Position numbers and translations under genes: made by a program
Shown here: in pieces, positions 8,364 through 17,827 of the stretch
Position numbering within the stretch: position 1 is the first letter of the stretch
Layout: every line of letters starts with the position of its first letter
The notes under the pieces: generated by a model
Databases searched by the model: none
What the model was told of the DNA's origin: nothing
What the model saw: the letters and a program-made list of their open reading frames with translations, nothing else
Source: Lentimicrobiaceae bacterium
GTDB lineage: Bacteria; Bacteroidota; Bacteroidia; Bacteroidales; Lentimicrobiaceae
Assembly (NCBI GenBank): GCA_020636745.1
Contig: JACJXH010000001.1
Location: 186,001-250,000, forward strand
DNA length: 64,000 nt
Reading direction: 5' to 3'

Positions 8364-9926
8364 TCAGCTAATCACTTTTCTCACCGCATCAATCACCGTA
8401 CCGTCTACCCATTTAATAGCTGCAATAAATTCATCGTCAAGCACTGGCAGTGATGGTTTTCCGCAGATGCGTTCGGCCTCTTCCTTGAGCTGATGAATGG
8501 TTTTTATGGGTAAAGCCGATCCTTTTAGTCTGTCAAGGAGATCAGTACGCAATGGATTGATGGCAATTCCTCTTTCTGTTACAATAACATCAATCAGTTC
8601 GCCAGGGCCACAAATCGTAGTTACTTCATCACGTATAACAGGCATTCTGTCGCGGAAAAGCGGAATTGGCAGAATGACGCATTTTGAAAACAGGCAATTC
8701 ATCCAACCGCCTATTCCATGAAGTAAAAGACCATCAGAATGTGTAACAACGTTGGCGTTAAAATTGACATCAACTTCAGTAGCGCCCAGAATAACCACAT
8801 CAACCATTGATGCAAAGTTGCCTTTGCCATGATAGTTGTAGCTTGTGAAAGGGCTTGTATTCAGGTGATTGTTGTTTTCGCGCATAGATCTTACGCCTTC
8901 CAGGTCAAAAGTTTGTCCATCAAGAATGTAATCAACCAGGCCTTCTTCAAGCATCTGAACCAGGTATTTATTGCTTCCTCCGCGGGCAAAACGGGCTTTC
9001 ATGCCTCGTTTGCGCAACATTTCAGCAAAATATATCCCGATAGAAAGAGCTGTTCCGCCTGCACCGGCCTGAAATGAAAATCCATTGCGAATAATGCCTG
9101 CTTCATCACAAAACCGGGCGGTTAATTCTGCCAACAGCAGCCTGTCGGGGCTTTTGGTAATTTCAGTGGTTCCTGAAATGATTTTTTCAGGGATGCCTAT
9201 TTGGCTTAGTACAACCACAAAATCAACATAATTGCCGTGAATTTGCCAGGGAACACAAGGAAAAGGCACAAGATTGTCGGTGACAACGATAACTTTATCG
9301 GCATACTGTGAATCGGCCAGGGCAAACCCGAGCAATCCGCAGGCTGCGGTGCCGCGGTCGCCGGTTGCATTGCCAAACATATCGGCTGTCGGCGCCGCAA
9401 TTACAGCAATATCGATGTGGAGATCACCATCCTGAATGGCCTGGTAGCGCCCTCCATGAGAACGCAAAATTCCCATTCCCTGCATTTTGCCTTCTGATGT
9501 GAATTTGCCAAGCGCGCCATTCATGCTTCCTTCAATATGATGAATGGTGCCATCTTCAAGATATCTGATTAATGGACTGTGGCATTCAAATGAAGCAGAA
9601 GGCGCCCATGTCAGGTTTTTAACGCCCAGTTCAGCAGCGGCATCAAAAATCTGGTTTCCAACCAGGTCGCCATTGCGAAAATGATGATGCGTGGATATGG
9701 TCATCCCGTCTTTCAGGCCGCACCTGATAAGCGCTTCACGTAAGGAAGAGATGACTTTGTTTCCGTCTTCGGGGTAATCGGCACACGAACTAATGGGTGG
9801 AGCGTATTTTCTGCCTGATGGTCTGAATTTTCCAACACCCTGATATGGAGTTGATTCCTTACCATTGATGATTTGTGGAACAATCCTTCCCACTGCGTTG
9901 GTTGTTAGATTACCGTATTTTGACAT
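8364..9926 (-). CDS. citF: Citrate lyase alpha subunit (citrate:acetyl-ACP transferase)
   Basis: 520 residues, matching CitF (about 510). Recognisable family segments include GLKDGMTISTHHHFRNGD near residue 70, SFQAGAGGTALSIG near 280 and LGATEVDVNFNANV near 385. CitF swaps the acetyl group on the acyl carrier subunit for citrate, after which CitE cleaves citryl-ACP to oxaloacetate. The gene follows citDE by 39 bp on the same strand, so the complex is co-transcribed, and a terminator follows it. The accessory genes citC, citX and citG, needed to make and attach the prosthetic group, are not in this window. Confidence 0.92.
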   Translation of the reverse strand: MSKYGNLTTNAVGRIVPQIINGKESTPYQGVGKFRPSGRKYAPPISSCADYPEDGNKVISSLREALIRCGLKDGMTISTHHHFRNGDLVGNQIFDAAAELGVKNLTWAPSASFECHSPLIRYLEDGTIHHIEGSMNGALGKFTSEGKMQGMGILRSHGGRYQAIQDGDLHIDIAVIAAPTADMFGNATGDRGTAACGLLGFALADSQYADKVIVVTDNLVPFPCVPWQIHGNYVDFVVVLSQIGIPEKIISGTTEITKSPDRLLLAELTARFCDEAGIIRNGFSFQAGAGGTALSIGIYFAEMLRKRGMKARFARGGSNKYLVQMLEEGLVDYILDGQTFDLEGVRSMRENNNHLNTSPFTSYNYHGKGNFASMVDVVILGATEVDVNFNANVVTHSDGLLLHGIGGWMNCLFSKCVILPIPLFRDRMPVIRDEVTTICGPGELIDVIVTERGIAINPLRTDLLDRLKGSALPIKTIHQLKEEAERICGKPSLPVLDDEFIAAIKWVDGTVIDAVRKVIS

Positions 9927-9965
9927 GATTTTCTTTTTAACCCGGTTAATGATTATTCAAGTTTT

Positions 9966-11183
9966 TCAGCCAGTAGTAAATTCATTGCGCCAGTCAACCG
10001 GCAGTTTGCCCATTTTTATGGCGCGTGTGATGGTTTGTTGCGCTCTTTTTACAACAGGAGGGTCAATCATTTTAGTGCCCAGTGAAACAACGCCCAGGCC
10101 TTGTTCGGTAGCATCGATAAACGCACTGACAATTTTTTTGGCCTTCTCGATTTCTGCTTCATCTGGAGCGAAATTATCGTGAATTACCTTTATTTGCCGC
10201 GGATGTATGCATCCCATTCCATCAAATCCCATCGCTTTTGAACGTTGCACCGTTTGACCGAGAGCTTCCATATCAGCAATATCTGAAAAAACAGAGTCGA
10301 TGGCCTGAATACCTGTCGCTTTACATGCATTCACTATCATACTGCGGGCAAAAAACGATTCTGATCCTTCGTTGGTGCGGCGGGTACCAAGGTCTGCTGT
10401 ATAGTCTTCAAGGCCAATGGCCAAAGCAACTACATTTTGACAATTGGCAATTTCAAGTGCTTTTAGCACGCCAAGAGCACTTTCTATAATGGGCATCAGC
10501 CATATATGGCTTTTGATTCCGTGCTGTTGTTTTAATGCATCAATCCGTTGATTAACCAGTTCTATTTGATGAGCACTTTCACACTTTGGCACGAGAATCA
10601 GATTCACATTGTGGGGAACAATGTAATCAAGATCCTGAAGCCCTTCAGGTATCTGGTTGATTCTGACCATCCTTTCAGCTCCATAAAAATCAAGTCCTCT
10701 CAGCGCATTTCTGACAAGTAAACGGGCTTCAGGTTTTTTTTGAACAGCAACAGCATCTTCCAGGTCGAGAATTATGCCATTGGGCTTGTGAATGCCGGCA
10801 TTGATCATCAGGCTTGGGCTGTTGCCCGGAAGATAAAGCCTTGAAAACCGATCCTGTTCCTTGCTTGTTTCATAATTGTTTTGAGGCAAAAAAGCAGGAA
10901 GGTATTCCTTTTCAGAGCCTGTTAACTGCCTGATGGCCGCTTCGAGCCTGGCAGCTATAACCAGCTCAAGCGCTCCTGAATCTTCAAGTAAAAGCCGCGC
11001 GTGCTTTATTTCATAATGTTGGAAGATCTTTTCGCAAAGCCCGATAATGGATTTGCCGTAAAGAGCCATTACTTTACTGTTTACTTGAATGTCAATGCCA
11101 CCAACTGTCATTAATTCGAGCGTGACATGACAATCTGACCTGACTCCTTTTCCTTTGTTGCCTGTTGTTGCTGTGTTTGTCAC
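9966..11183 (-). CDS. citE: Fused citrate lyase gamma (ACP) - beta subunit, CitD-CitE
   Basis: 405 residues, about 100 longer than a normal CitE. Residues 1-95 match the acyl-carrier subunit CitD: GKGVRSDCHVTLEL holds the expected prosthetic-group serine (Ser16), then GGIDIQVNSKV and LLLEDSGALELVIAARLEAA follow the CitD pattern. Residues 113-400 are CitE (HpcH/HpaI-type aldolase): RLYLPGNSPSLM, GIILDLEDAV, RINQIPEG, LVPKCES, IESALGV and GMGCIHPRQI. So gamma and beta subunits are one polypeptide, whereas in E. coli and Klebsiella they are separate genes. CitE cleaves citryl-ACP to oxaloacetate and acetyl-ACP. citF lies 39 bp downstream. The joined reading frame has no sign of a frameshift. Confidence 0.9.
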   Translation of the reverse strand: MTNTATTGNKGKGVRSDCHVTLELMTVGGIDIQVNSKVMALYGKSIIGLCEKIFQHYEIKHARLLLEDSGALELVIAARLEAAIRQLTGSEKEYLPAFLPQNNYETSKEQDRFSRLYLPGNSPSLMINAGIHKPNGIILDLEDAVAVQKKPEARLLVRNALRGLDFYGAERMVRINQIPEGLQDLDYIVPHNVNLILVPKCESAHQIELVNQRIDALKQQHGIKSHIWLMPIIESALGVLKALEIANCQNVVALAIGLEDYTADLGTRRTNEGSESFFARSMIVNACKATGIQAIDSVFSDIADMEALGQTVQRSKAMGFDGMGCIHPRQIKVIHDNFAPDEAEIEKAKKIVSAFIDATEQGLGVVSLGTKMIDPPVVKRAQQTITRAIKMGKLPVDWRNEFTTG

Positions 11184-11854
11184 ATCATCCTCCGGTTTTA
11201 TAGTTTAAAGATGTTTCCTTTTTTTTGAATGCCTGGCAGAGTTTAATAGTTGTATTGAAATAATTATTTACCAAATTTAAAGATGTTGCACCACAATGTC
11301 AACTTTAATGTAAAGATACCTTTTGGTATTCGGTAATTCTCGTTAAAATGCGGGAAATTAAATGTTTAATGAATGCCTGATTCGTTTTGGTAAAATTAAC
11401 GGTACGGTTATTTAGTGTGCAATCAATTAAAGTGTTGTATTGAAGCTGACATTTATTAAAAATATGCTGACATGTAAAAATGTATGTATTTGAAAAGTCA
11501 GAGCAATTTACTTAAAGTTATGTGGCTGATAAACTGTGTGTTGGTGAATGCCTGGGGTTTTTATGTTTATTGTATATTTAAATAATTGTGCCTCTTGATT
11601 TTGAAGGGTAATTGCCAGAATACACATGAATCGCTAAACAATGATAGAAAAATGAATACTTTTTGTGTATTTTTGTATTCAAATCCCTTGCATCGTTCTT
11701 TTTACTGAAAAGCTGAACAAAACAATCTTTCGCTGGTTTAATAGCAGCTTTTAAAAACGGAATAGTTTTTGCAATAGCATTGAGATAAATCAAAATTACT
11801 TCTGCCTGGCAGAAATCAATAAACCAACCATTAGAAACCCAAAAATCAAAAGAC
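11184..11854. other. Divergent intergenic region between citDE and a lipoprotein gene
   Basis: 671 bp, AT-rich, with no convincing gene or hairpin terminator. It must hold the citDE promoter (minus) and the promoter of the lipoprotein gene (plus). A TATTTTTG -7 box at 11668-11675 could serve the plus-strand gene but has no matching -33 TTTG. I see no conserved RNA element. Confidence 0.5.
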
Positions 11855-12739
11855 ATGAGAAAATGGAATTTTTTTATTGCAGCATTATTTATGAGTGCAG
11901 CCGTTATGGTAAGTTCTTGCACAAAAGATAGTGAAGAAACCGATCCGGGGCCATCACTAACCATTAAAGGCGGTGCAGGTTATACATCCGACGATGCAAC
12001 CATCCAAATTGGAACTACCATTAAAGTAGGTGTAGTAGGTGGTAAAAGCAGTGTTTCTGGCAATAAACTTACTAGATTTGTATTCAAATACACGGCCAAT
12101 AATGTTCCCACAACATTGTTAGATACCACCCTGAATGCTGATTCTTTCAATTGGGAAACAGAACTTGATTTTTCAGGAGTAGGTACCGGCAGACTTTCAT
12201 TCGAACTTACAGATAAAGGTGGAATGAAAGCTGAAAAGGGGTTCAATATTACAGTTGAAGGTCCTGAAACCGTTAAGTATACCAATATTGAATTAGGTTC
12301 ATCGAATGATGCAATTGGTAGCTTTTTCTCTACAGCAGAAGGTATTGCTTATACTGTTACCCAGACTGCAACCGTACCTGCTAACCAGGCTAAAATTGAC
12401 TTTTTGTTCTTTAAAGGTGTAACCAATGCCAATACCATTGCTTCTCCTGATGATGTTGATGCCAATACCATTACCGATCTTAAGCTTGGACAATGGACAA
12501 ATCAAAACCAAACCCGTTTTAACCCATCAACTTATTCAGCTGCTCAATTTGATGCAATTGGTGGAAACTTCCAGTTCCCAAGTTTTGACGTAAATCAGCA
12601 AACGACAAAAATGAACCAACTTGAGGTTGGAGATGTATTTTTGTTCAAAACCCAGAGCAATAAGCTGGGACTCATCAAAATCGTAAGTCTCTACACCAAA
12701 GGCGATAAGATGAAAATTGATGTTGTAATGGAAAAATAA
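11855..12739 (+). CDS. Predicted lipoprotein of unknown function
   Basis: 294 residues. A type II signal peptide is clear: hydrophobic residues 5-20, then the lipobox VSSC with lipidated Cys22, followed by acidic KDSEETDPG typical of Bacteroidota surface-exposed or outer-membrane lipoproteins. The mature part is beta-rich: residues 35-140 look like an Ig-like fold (FNITVEGPE closes it), and the rest includes DFLFFKGVTNANTIASPDD and MNQLEVGDVFLFKTQSNKLGLIKI. I do not recognise a family with certainty. The gene is a single unit with a strong terminator 25 bp downstream. Confidence 0.75.
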   Translation: MRKWNFFIAALFMSAAVMVSSCTKDSEETDPGPSLTIKGGAGYTSDDATIQIGTTIKVGVVGGKSSVSGNKLTRFVFKYTANNVPTTLLDTTLNADSFNWETELDFSGVGTGRLSFELTDKGGMKAEKGFNITVEGPETVKYTNIELGSSNDAIGSFFSTAEGIAYTVTQTATVPANQAKIDFLFFKGVTNANTIASPDDVDANTITDLKLGQWTNQNQTRFNPSTYSAAQFDAIGGNFQFPSFDVNQQTTKMNQLEVGDVFLFKTQSNKLGLIKIVSLYTKGDKMKIDVVMEK

Positions 12740-12763
12740 GTTTCTTAGACTACGATAAAAAAA

Positions 12764-12787
12764 GCTGCCTTTCAGGCGGCTTTTTTT
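12764..12787 (+). terminator. Terminator after lipoprotein gene
   Basis: Stem GCTGCCT (12764-12770) / AGGCGGC (12774-12780) with one G-T pair, a TTC loop and seven T (12781-12787). Confidence 0.85.
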
Positions 12788-12862
12788 ATGCGAATAGCAT
12801 CCTGAATTTACCATCATTCACCTTGCCAGGCATGATTTTACTCCTTTCTACGGCTTAATTTG

Positions 12863-12870
12863 TACTTTTG
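12863..12870 (+). promoter_or_regulatory. Bacteroidota -7 box upstream of the lipid kinase
   Basis: TACTTTTG matches TAnnTTTG exactly, 41 bp before the ATG at 12912. The -33 TTTG is not clear, so this is a partial match. Confidence 0.45.
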
Positions 12871-12911
12871 CACCATCAATTCATCAAAAAAATCAAGTGT
12901 AGCAGACAGGA

Positions 12912-13823
12912 ATGGCAAATCAGAAAAAGCGTGTGCTCTTTATTGTAAACCCTGTTTCGGGGGTTAACCAGTCGCGAAAAGCATTGCTTGCTGATATTGC
13001 TTCAGCTGAACTTAATCCTCATGTTTTTGATTGGGAAATTCAATTTTCAGATTCAGCCGAACATGCCAAAGAACTGAGCCATGCTGCTGCTGTTGCAGGA
13101 GTTGATATCATTGCAGCTGTAGGTGGTGATGGCACTGTTAATCAGGTAGTAAAAGGAATGATTGGCAGCTCTTCAACCCTGGCTTTGATTCCGGCAGGTT
13201 CAGGAAATGGACTTGCCCGCCATCTGAAAATTCCGATTGACATTGTTCAGAGTGTACAGCTTATAAATGCCGGAGAGTCTCAACTGATAGATACTGTAAG
13301 ATTAAATGATAGCCTTTTCGTTTCAATAGCCGGCGTTGGGTTTGATGCATTGGTAGCCAAACGCTTTTCTAAAGTATCGCGCAGAGGTTTTTTTTCCTAT
13401 TTTAAAATTGTTACCAAAGAATATCATTATTACCGCCCGCGAAAATACCGAATGATTATTGACGGGAAAGCCTTTGTCAGGCAGGCTTTATTTGTTAGTT
13501 TTGCCAATACCAATCAATTTGGTTACAATACCATTATTTCTCCTGATGCCAGAATTGATGATGGCTTGGTTGATGTTTGTATTGTAAAGAAGGTTCCTTT
13601 GTTATACGCGCCCCGGGTGGTGGGCCTTTTGTTGACGCGCCGGATTGATAATTCCGGTTTTGTTGAAATTATCAGGGCCAAAAGCGTACAACTTGTCCGC
13701 AACAAAAATAAAGTGGTAAATGTTGACGGTGAACCGGTAAAACTTCATAAAGAGTTACGAATTGATGTAGCCCCTCTTTCTTTGAGGGTAATTGTTCCAA
13801 AATTGCATTCTGATGGGAAATAG
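12912..13823 (+). CDS. Diacylglycerol/lipid kinase family protein (YegS-like)
   Basis: 303 residues. The catalytic domain shows FIVNPVSG (10-17), the nucleotide-binding GGDGT (71-75) and LIPAGSGNGLARHL (92-105), all diagnostic of the DAGK catalytic family including YegS and sphingosine kinases. The C-terminal part, with DARIDDGLVDVCIV, NVDGEPV and a beta-sandwich pattern, fits YegS-type bacterial lipid kinases. It probably phosphorylates a membrane lipid such as diacylglycerol; the substrate cannot be read from the sequence. Its last 11 bases overlap the next gene, implying coupled translation. Confidence 0.88.
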   Translation: MANQKKRVLFIVNPVSGVNQSRKALLADIASAELNPHVFDWEIQFSDSAEHAKELSHAAAVAGVDIIAAVGGDGTVNQVVKGMIGSSSTLALIPAGSGNGLARHLKIPIDIVQSVQLINAGESQLIDTVRLNDSLFVSIAGVGFDALVAKRFSKVSRRGFFSYFKIVTKEYHYYRPRKYRMIIDGKAFVRQALFVSFANTNQFGYNTIISPDARIDDGLVDVCIVKKVPLLYAPRVVGLLLTRRIDNSGFVEIIRAKSVQLVRNKNKVVNVDGEPVKLHKELRIDVAPLSLRVIVPKLHSDGK

Positions 13824-14169
13824 CAACAATAAAAATAAAAATCAGGCCAGGGGAGTGGTATATTCCACCAATCAGGATTACAATTATAAGTTTGATACTG
13901 AAGAAGAACAGGCGACTTTGCCTCCGCAGCAGCAAAACCTCAGGGTGATGCTTGATAAAAAACTGAAAGGCGGCAAAAAAGCTACTGTCGTTACCGGATT
14001 TGTCGGCACGTCTGCTGATTTGTCAGATTTGGCAAAGCAACTAAAGAATCTTTGTGCGGCAGGAGGCTCATCTGGCGATGGCGAAATTTTAGTTCAGGGC
14101 GACTGCCGGCAAAAAATTCTTGATTTTCTGTTAAAAAAAGGATACAAAGTGAAACTTGCCGGAGGCTGA
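13813..14169 (+). CDS. eIF1/SUI1-like translation factor (YciH family)
   Basis: 118 residues from the ATG at 13813, which overlaps the lipid kinase stop by 11 bp; an upstream TTG at 13792 is less likely. Residues 1-55 are polar and low-complexity. The C-terminal SUI1 fold shows NLRVMLDKKLKGGKKATVVT, then DLAKQLKNLCAAGGS and ILVQGDCRQKILDFLLKKGY. Bacterial SUI1 proteins resemble eukaryotic initiation factor 1 and may monitor start-codon fidelity, but their role is not settled. The overlap suggests co-transcription with the kinase gene. Confidence 0.88.
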   Translation: MGNSNNKNKNQARGVVYSTNQDYNYKFDTEEEQATLPPQQQNLRVMLDKKLKGGKKATVVTGFVGTSADLSDLAKQLKNLCAAGGSSGDGEILVQGDCRQKILDFLLKKGYKVKLAGG

Positions 14170-14229
14170 TTCTCTTAACTTTACCTAAAATACAGAATTT
14201 ATTTACCTTACCGAGATTTTCTTCAAACT

Positions 14230-15870
14230 ATGCTAACAGAATTCTTAAATTTTTTTCGAAAAAATCCTTGGTTTTTCTATGCTTTCAGCATTGTCATGCT
14301 ATTCCCCGCTTTATTGTGGCATCTTGGCTTCCTGGCAATCAACTTTCCTACCGATGAGCCAACCAGAGCCATTGTTGCACTGGAGATGATTGTGAGTGGA
14401 AATTATATCACACCTACCATCAATGGCGAATTTTACTTCAATAAACCTCCGCTTTACAATTGGATAATTGTGCTTTTTTATAAGCTTGCCGGAAACTATT
14501 CAGAGTTTACGCTGCGATTGCCAATGGTTATTTCACTTTTGCTGTTTGGCCTTACTATTTTTCAGTTTGTTCGTCGTCACCTTGGAAATATGCAGGGGTT
14601 TGTGGTGGCAATGTTGTTTATTACTTCCGGTCGTATACTTTTCTGGGATTCATTTTTGGGGTTGATAGATATTACTTTTTCATGGCTGGTTTACAGCGCT
14701 TTTATGCTGATTTATTATTTCCATTCCCGAAAGCAATACCTGGCGCTTTTCCTTGTTTCCTACCTGCTTACAGCCTTGACATTTATGATGAAAGGCTTGC
14801 CATCATTGGTATTTCAAGGCATTACCCTGCTGGTGTTTTTTAGCTACAACAGGGAGTTTAAGAAGTTATTTTCGTGGCGGCACTTCGCCGGAATAGGGTT
14901 GTTTATTCTTATTGTGGGTTCATATTACCTGGCTTATTTTCGCTACAATTCACTCGACAATGTTTTTGTGACATTATTCAGTGAGTCGGAAAAACGAACC
15001 ATTATCAACTACGGGTGGAAGCGGTTTGTAAGTCATTTGTTTACTTTCCCGCTAGAGATGTTTTATCATTTCTTCCCCTGGTCGGTGTTATGGATTTTCT
15101 TTTTTAAGAAGGATTTCAGGAAAACACTGCACGATCATCCGTTTCTGAGGTTTAATTTTTTGGTGTTCATTTACAATATCATCATTTACTGGACATCTCC
15201 TGAATCTTACCCCAGGTATATTTTCATGCTTTTCCCACCCTTATTTACCATTCTTGTGTATATGTTTTTTCTCGATCGTGCTGCAAAAGGACGATGGAGT
15301 AAAGTTGTGGAAGGTTTTTTATTGGCTGTCTTGATTTTAGGGACAATGGCAGCTATTCCCATGCCCATACTTAAACAAACCGGTTTCGTAAATTTTGCCT
15401 GGTTGAAGGCTTCGGTTATGTTTGCTGTTATGGCCATGCTAACCTGGATTTATTTGAAAGTAAAAGAGCAGCGAATGATAATTTTTGCTGCAGCCATGCT
15501 TATGCTCCGTATTGGATTCGACTGGTTTATAATTCCGCCGAGGTATGATGATTTTCAGGTTCACAAAGATGGAGCACTGAAGGCTGCTGCAATAACAGGC
15601 AGCGCTAAACTACACATCTATAAGAATTCAGAAACTGAACATGCAACTTCTTTTTATATTACGCTGGGTAAAATGCAGTTGCTGCAACGTCAGTATGATG
15701 ATTTTAATACAACTGATTATTATTACCTTGATCCAAGGCTGCTTCCTCAGGATGCTTACGAAACAATTTATGATTTTCAGTTGTACCGGCACGACCGTCC
15801 TATCAAAATTGCCCGGCTGAATGAAAAAGGGGTTAAGTATATTGGACCAGAAATAGAAATCAATCCGTAA
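14230..15870 (+). CDS. GT39/ArnT-like membrane glycosyltransferase
   Basis: 546 residues with about 10-12 hydrophobic membrane segments. The first loop has TDEPTRAIVALEMI (near residue 41), the acidic motif expected for polyprenyl-phosphate-sugar transferases, and NKPPLYNWIIVLFYKLAG (near 70), the KPPL motif of ArnT/PMT-like enzymes. It would move a sugar from a polyprenyl-phosphate donor to lipid or protein on the periplasmic side; donor and acceptor cannot be determined. The C-terminal 100 residues form a soluble periplasmic tail. The MscS-type channel gene begins 2 bp after its stop, so the two are co-transcribed. Confidence 0.85.
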   Translation: MLTEFLNFFRKNPWFFYAFSIVMLFPALLWHLGFLAINFPTDEPTRAIVALEMIVSGNYITPTINGEFYFNKPPLYNWIIVLFYKLAGNYSEFTLRLPMVISLLLFGLTIFQFVRRHLGNMQGFVVAMLFITSGRILFWDSFLGLIDITFSWLVYSAFMLIYYFHSRKQYLALFLVSYLLTALTFMMKGLPSLVFQGITLLVFFSYNREFKKLFSWRHFAGIGLFILIVGSYYLAYFRYNSLDNVFVTLFSESEKRTIINYGWKRFVSHLFTFPLEMFYHFFPWSVLWIFFFKKDFRKTLHDHPFLRFNFLVFIYNIIIYWTSPESYPRYIFMLFPPLFTILVYMFFLDRAAKGRWSKVVEGFLLAVLILGTMAAIPMPILKQTGFVNFAWLKASVMFAVMAMLTWIYLKVKEQRMIIFAAAMLMLRIGFDWFIIPPRYDDFQVHKDGALKAAAITGSAKLHIYKNSETEHATSFYITLGKMQLLQRQYDDFNTTDYYYLDPRLLPQDAYETIYDFQLYRHDRPIKIARLNEKGVKYIGPEIEINP

Positions 15871-15872
15871 TT

Positions 15873-17147
15873 ATGACTGTACTTCAAATTGGATTAAGAG
15901 TAAAGGAATTGCTGACAAAGTGGGGCTTTTCCGAAAGTTTCACATCAGGTATGCGTGATATTACTGATTTTATCATCGCGTTTATTCTGATTGTGTTAAC
16001 CTATTATGTTGTAAAATTTATCGTTCTCGGGGTTGTTCATCGTATAACCAAACGCTCTTCAACCACATGGGACGATGCATTGTATGATAACCGGGTTTTT
16101 CATAAAGCCGTTTTACTGGTTCCTGGGTTTTTGCTCAATTTTTTGTCGCCCTTTACACTCAATGAGTTTCCTGATGCACTGAACTGGGTAATAAGGCTGA
16201 CGCAAATCTACATGATATTCGTTACACTGTTTACTATCAATGCCTTTTTGAATGCTGTGTATGACATTTATCAGGGTTATGAAGTTTCTAAATCAAAACC
16301 GGTTAAAGGATATCTGCAGGTATTTAAAATTATAATGTTTATTGTGGGCATTATAGTGGTAATCTCTATGTTGCTTGATAAATCACCTGTCTTTCTTCTG
16401 GGAGGTCTGGGCGCTTTTTCAGCTGTATTGCTATTAATTTTCCGCGATCCTATTTTAGGACTGGTAGCCGGCATTCAGATTTCGGCCAATGATATGGTTC
16501 GCCCCGGCGATTGGATTGTAATGGATAAATCAGGTGCTGATGGTGAAGTTACTGATATTTCGCTGACTACTGTAAAGGTTCAGAACTGGGATAAAACCAT
16601 TACTACCATTCCCACTTATTCTCTCGTGTCAGAAAGTTTTATCAACTGGCGTGGAATGGAAGAATCGGGCGGACGACGTATCAAAAGATCGGTCAATATT
16701 GATGTGAACAGTGTAAAATTCTGCTCATCACAAATGATTGAAAAGTTCAGAAAGATTGATTTATTGCGAAATTATATCAATTTTAAAGAAAAGGAACTTT
16801 CAGATTTTAACCGGCAGAGTGGCATTGATGATTCCATTATTGTCAATGGGAGGCGTCAAACCAATCTTGGAGTGTTCAGGGCCTACTTGTCGGCTTATCT
16901 GCGAAATAATCCTGATATCAGAACAGATATGACCTTTCTGGTGAGGCAGCTTCAACCTCGCGAAAGTGGTATTCCTATCGAAATTTATGTATTCAGCAAA
17001 GTGCAGGAATGGGCTAAATATGAGGATATTCAATCTGATATTTTTGACCATATTCTGGCCAGCATTCCTGAATTTGAGCTTAAAGTGTTCCAGAATCCAT
17101 CAGGTGCAGATTTCAGAGCCATCAGGAAGGAAGATTCTTTAAAATAA
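15873..17147 (+). CDS. Mechanosensitive ion channel, MscS superfamily (YbdG-like)
   Basis: 424 residues. Four or five membrane helices occupy residues 20-190; the pore helix and beta-domain follow: LLLIFRDPILGLVAGIQI, MVRPGDWIVM, DGEVTDISLTTVKVQNWD, IPTYSLVSESFINW. The length and long C-terminal cytoplasmic domain are closest to E. coli YbdG (about 415 residues), a low-conductance osmotic channel. It opens under membrane tension to release solutes on hypo-osmotic shock. Its 3' end overlaps the convergent lycopene cyclase gene by 26 bp. Confidence 0.9.
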   Translation: MTVLQIGLRVKELLTKWGFSESFTSGMRDITDFIIAFILIVLTYYVVKFIVLGVVHRITKRSSTTWDDALYDNRVFHKAVLLVPGFLLNFLSPFTLNEFPDALNWVIRLTQIYMIFVTLFTINAFLNAVYDIYQGYEVSKSKPVKGYLQVFKIIMFIVGIIVVISMLLDKSPVFLLGGLGAFSAVLLLIFRDPILGLVAGIQISANDMVRPGDWIVMDKSGADGEVTDISLTTVKVQNWDKTITTIPTYSLVSESFINWRGMEESGGRRIKRSVNIDVNSVKFCSSQMIEKFRKIDLLRNYINFKEKELSDFNRQSGIDDSIIVNGRRQTNLGVFRAYLSAYLRNNPDIRTDMTFLVRQLQPRESGIPIEIYVFSKVQEWAKYEDIQSDIFDHILASIPEFELKVFQNPSGADFRAIRKEDSLK

Positions 17148-17826
17148 GTGTTCTGCCCTGAAGCCATTTGTAAATGCTTGTGTTCATAAGCAGGAGTAGT
17201 AAGCCATAAACCGAATCTTCAATGGGTATGGTGCCCAGCCTGATGCCAAGATTTCTGGTGTTGTCGTACCACACTACCGGTTCAGGTGTAAAGCTGCCGG
17301 TTAGTGCTCCATTTACTATGAAAAATGGAATCAGTATGATCGCAAAAGTGAAATAGAAGCGGCCAAGATAGTTGGTTTTGAATACAAAAAGGTGAAGGCT
17401 TAAAAATAAGGCTGTAGCCAGAAATGTCACAAATGTATAGGTTCGTTCAGGATTCAGCAGAGCCACCACCGTCAGTATAATTATAAGTATAATGGTAATG
17501 CCTTTGGCATAGCGGCCCAGATAGTCCTGCTTAATCAGATATTCAAATGAATGATAAGTAAACAGGCAGGCATATGGAATGGCAATAAAGAAAAGCCATT
17601 CTTCAACCGGTAAGTTGAAAATGTTGACCCCTTGTAAGTACCGTTCATTAAAACCCCATACACCAGCAGCTGTTTTGTATACATCCCAGGGGATAAAAAT
17701 CAGCATGGTTCCCAGCATAGCAGGGAGGAGAAACTTCCATTGTTTGTAGAATTTTAACCTGTGGTCGAAACTTACAATAAAGGGGATGGAGATAGACAGG
17801 ATATTAATCCAGAAGTAGTAGGACAT
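17122..17826 (-). CDS. crtY: Lycopene cyclase, fused CrtYc-CrtYd type
   Basis: 234 residues, nearly all hydrophobic, with about 7 membrane helices. The lycopene-cyclase-domain motif occurs twice: LPVEEWLFFIAIPYACLFTY near residue 70 and IPIEDSVYGLLLLL near 200, one per half. Fused CrtYc and CrtYd of this kind cyclise the ends of lycopene to beta-ionone rings, giving beta-carotene. It is the last gene of the carotenoid operon, 1 bp after crtZ. Its stop lies inside the 3' end of the convergent MscS gene, so the two transcripts have complementary tails. Confidence 0.9.
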   Translation of the reverse strand: MSYYFWINILSISIPFIVSFDHRLKFYKQWKFLLPAMLGTMLIFIPWDVYKTAAGVWGFNERYLQGVNIFNLPVEEWLFFIAIPYACLFTYHSFEYLIKQDYLGRYAKGITIILIIILTVVALLNPERTYTFVTFLATALFLSLHLFVFKTNYLGRFYFTFAIILIPFFIVNGALTGSFTPEPVVWYDNTRNLGIRLGTIPIEDSVYGLLLLLMNTSIYKWLQGRTLILKNLPS

Positions 17827-17827
17827 T

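Noticed and set aside
11578..11964. 128-codon minus-strand frame
   Set aside because: It overlaps the start of the lipoprotein gene, which has a clear lipobox, and has no recognisable motif.
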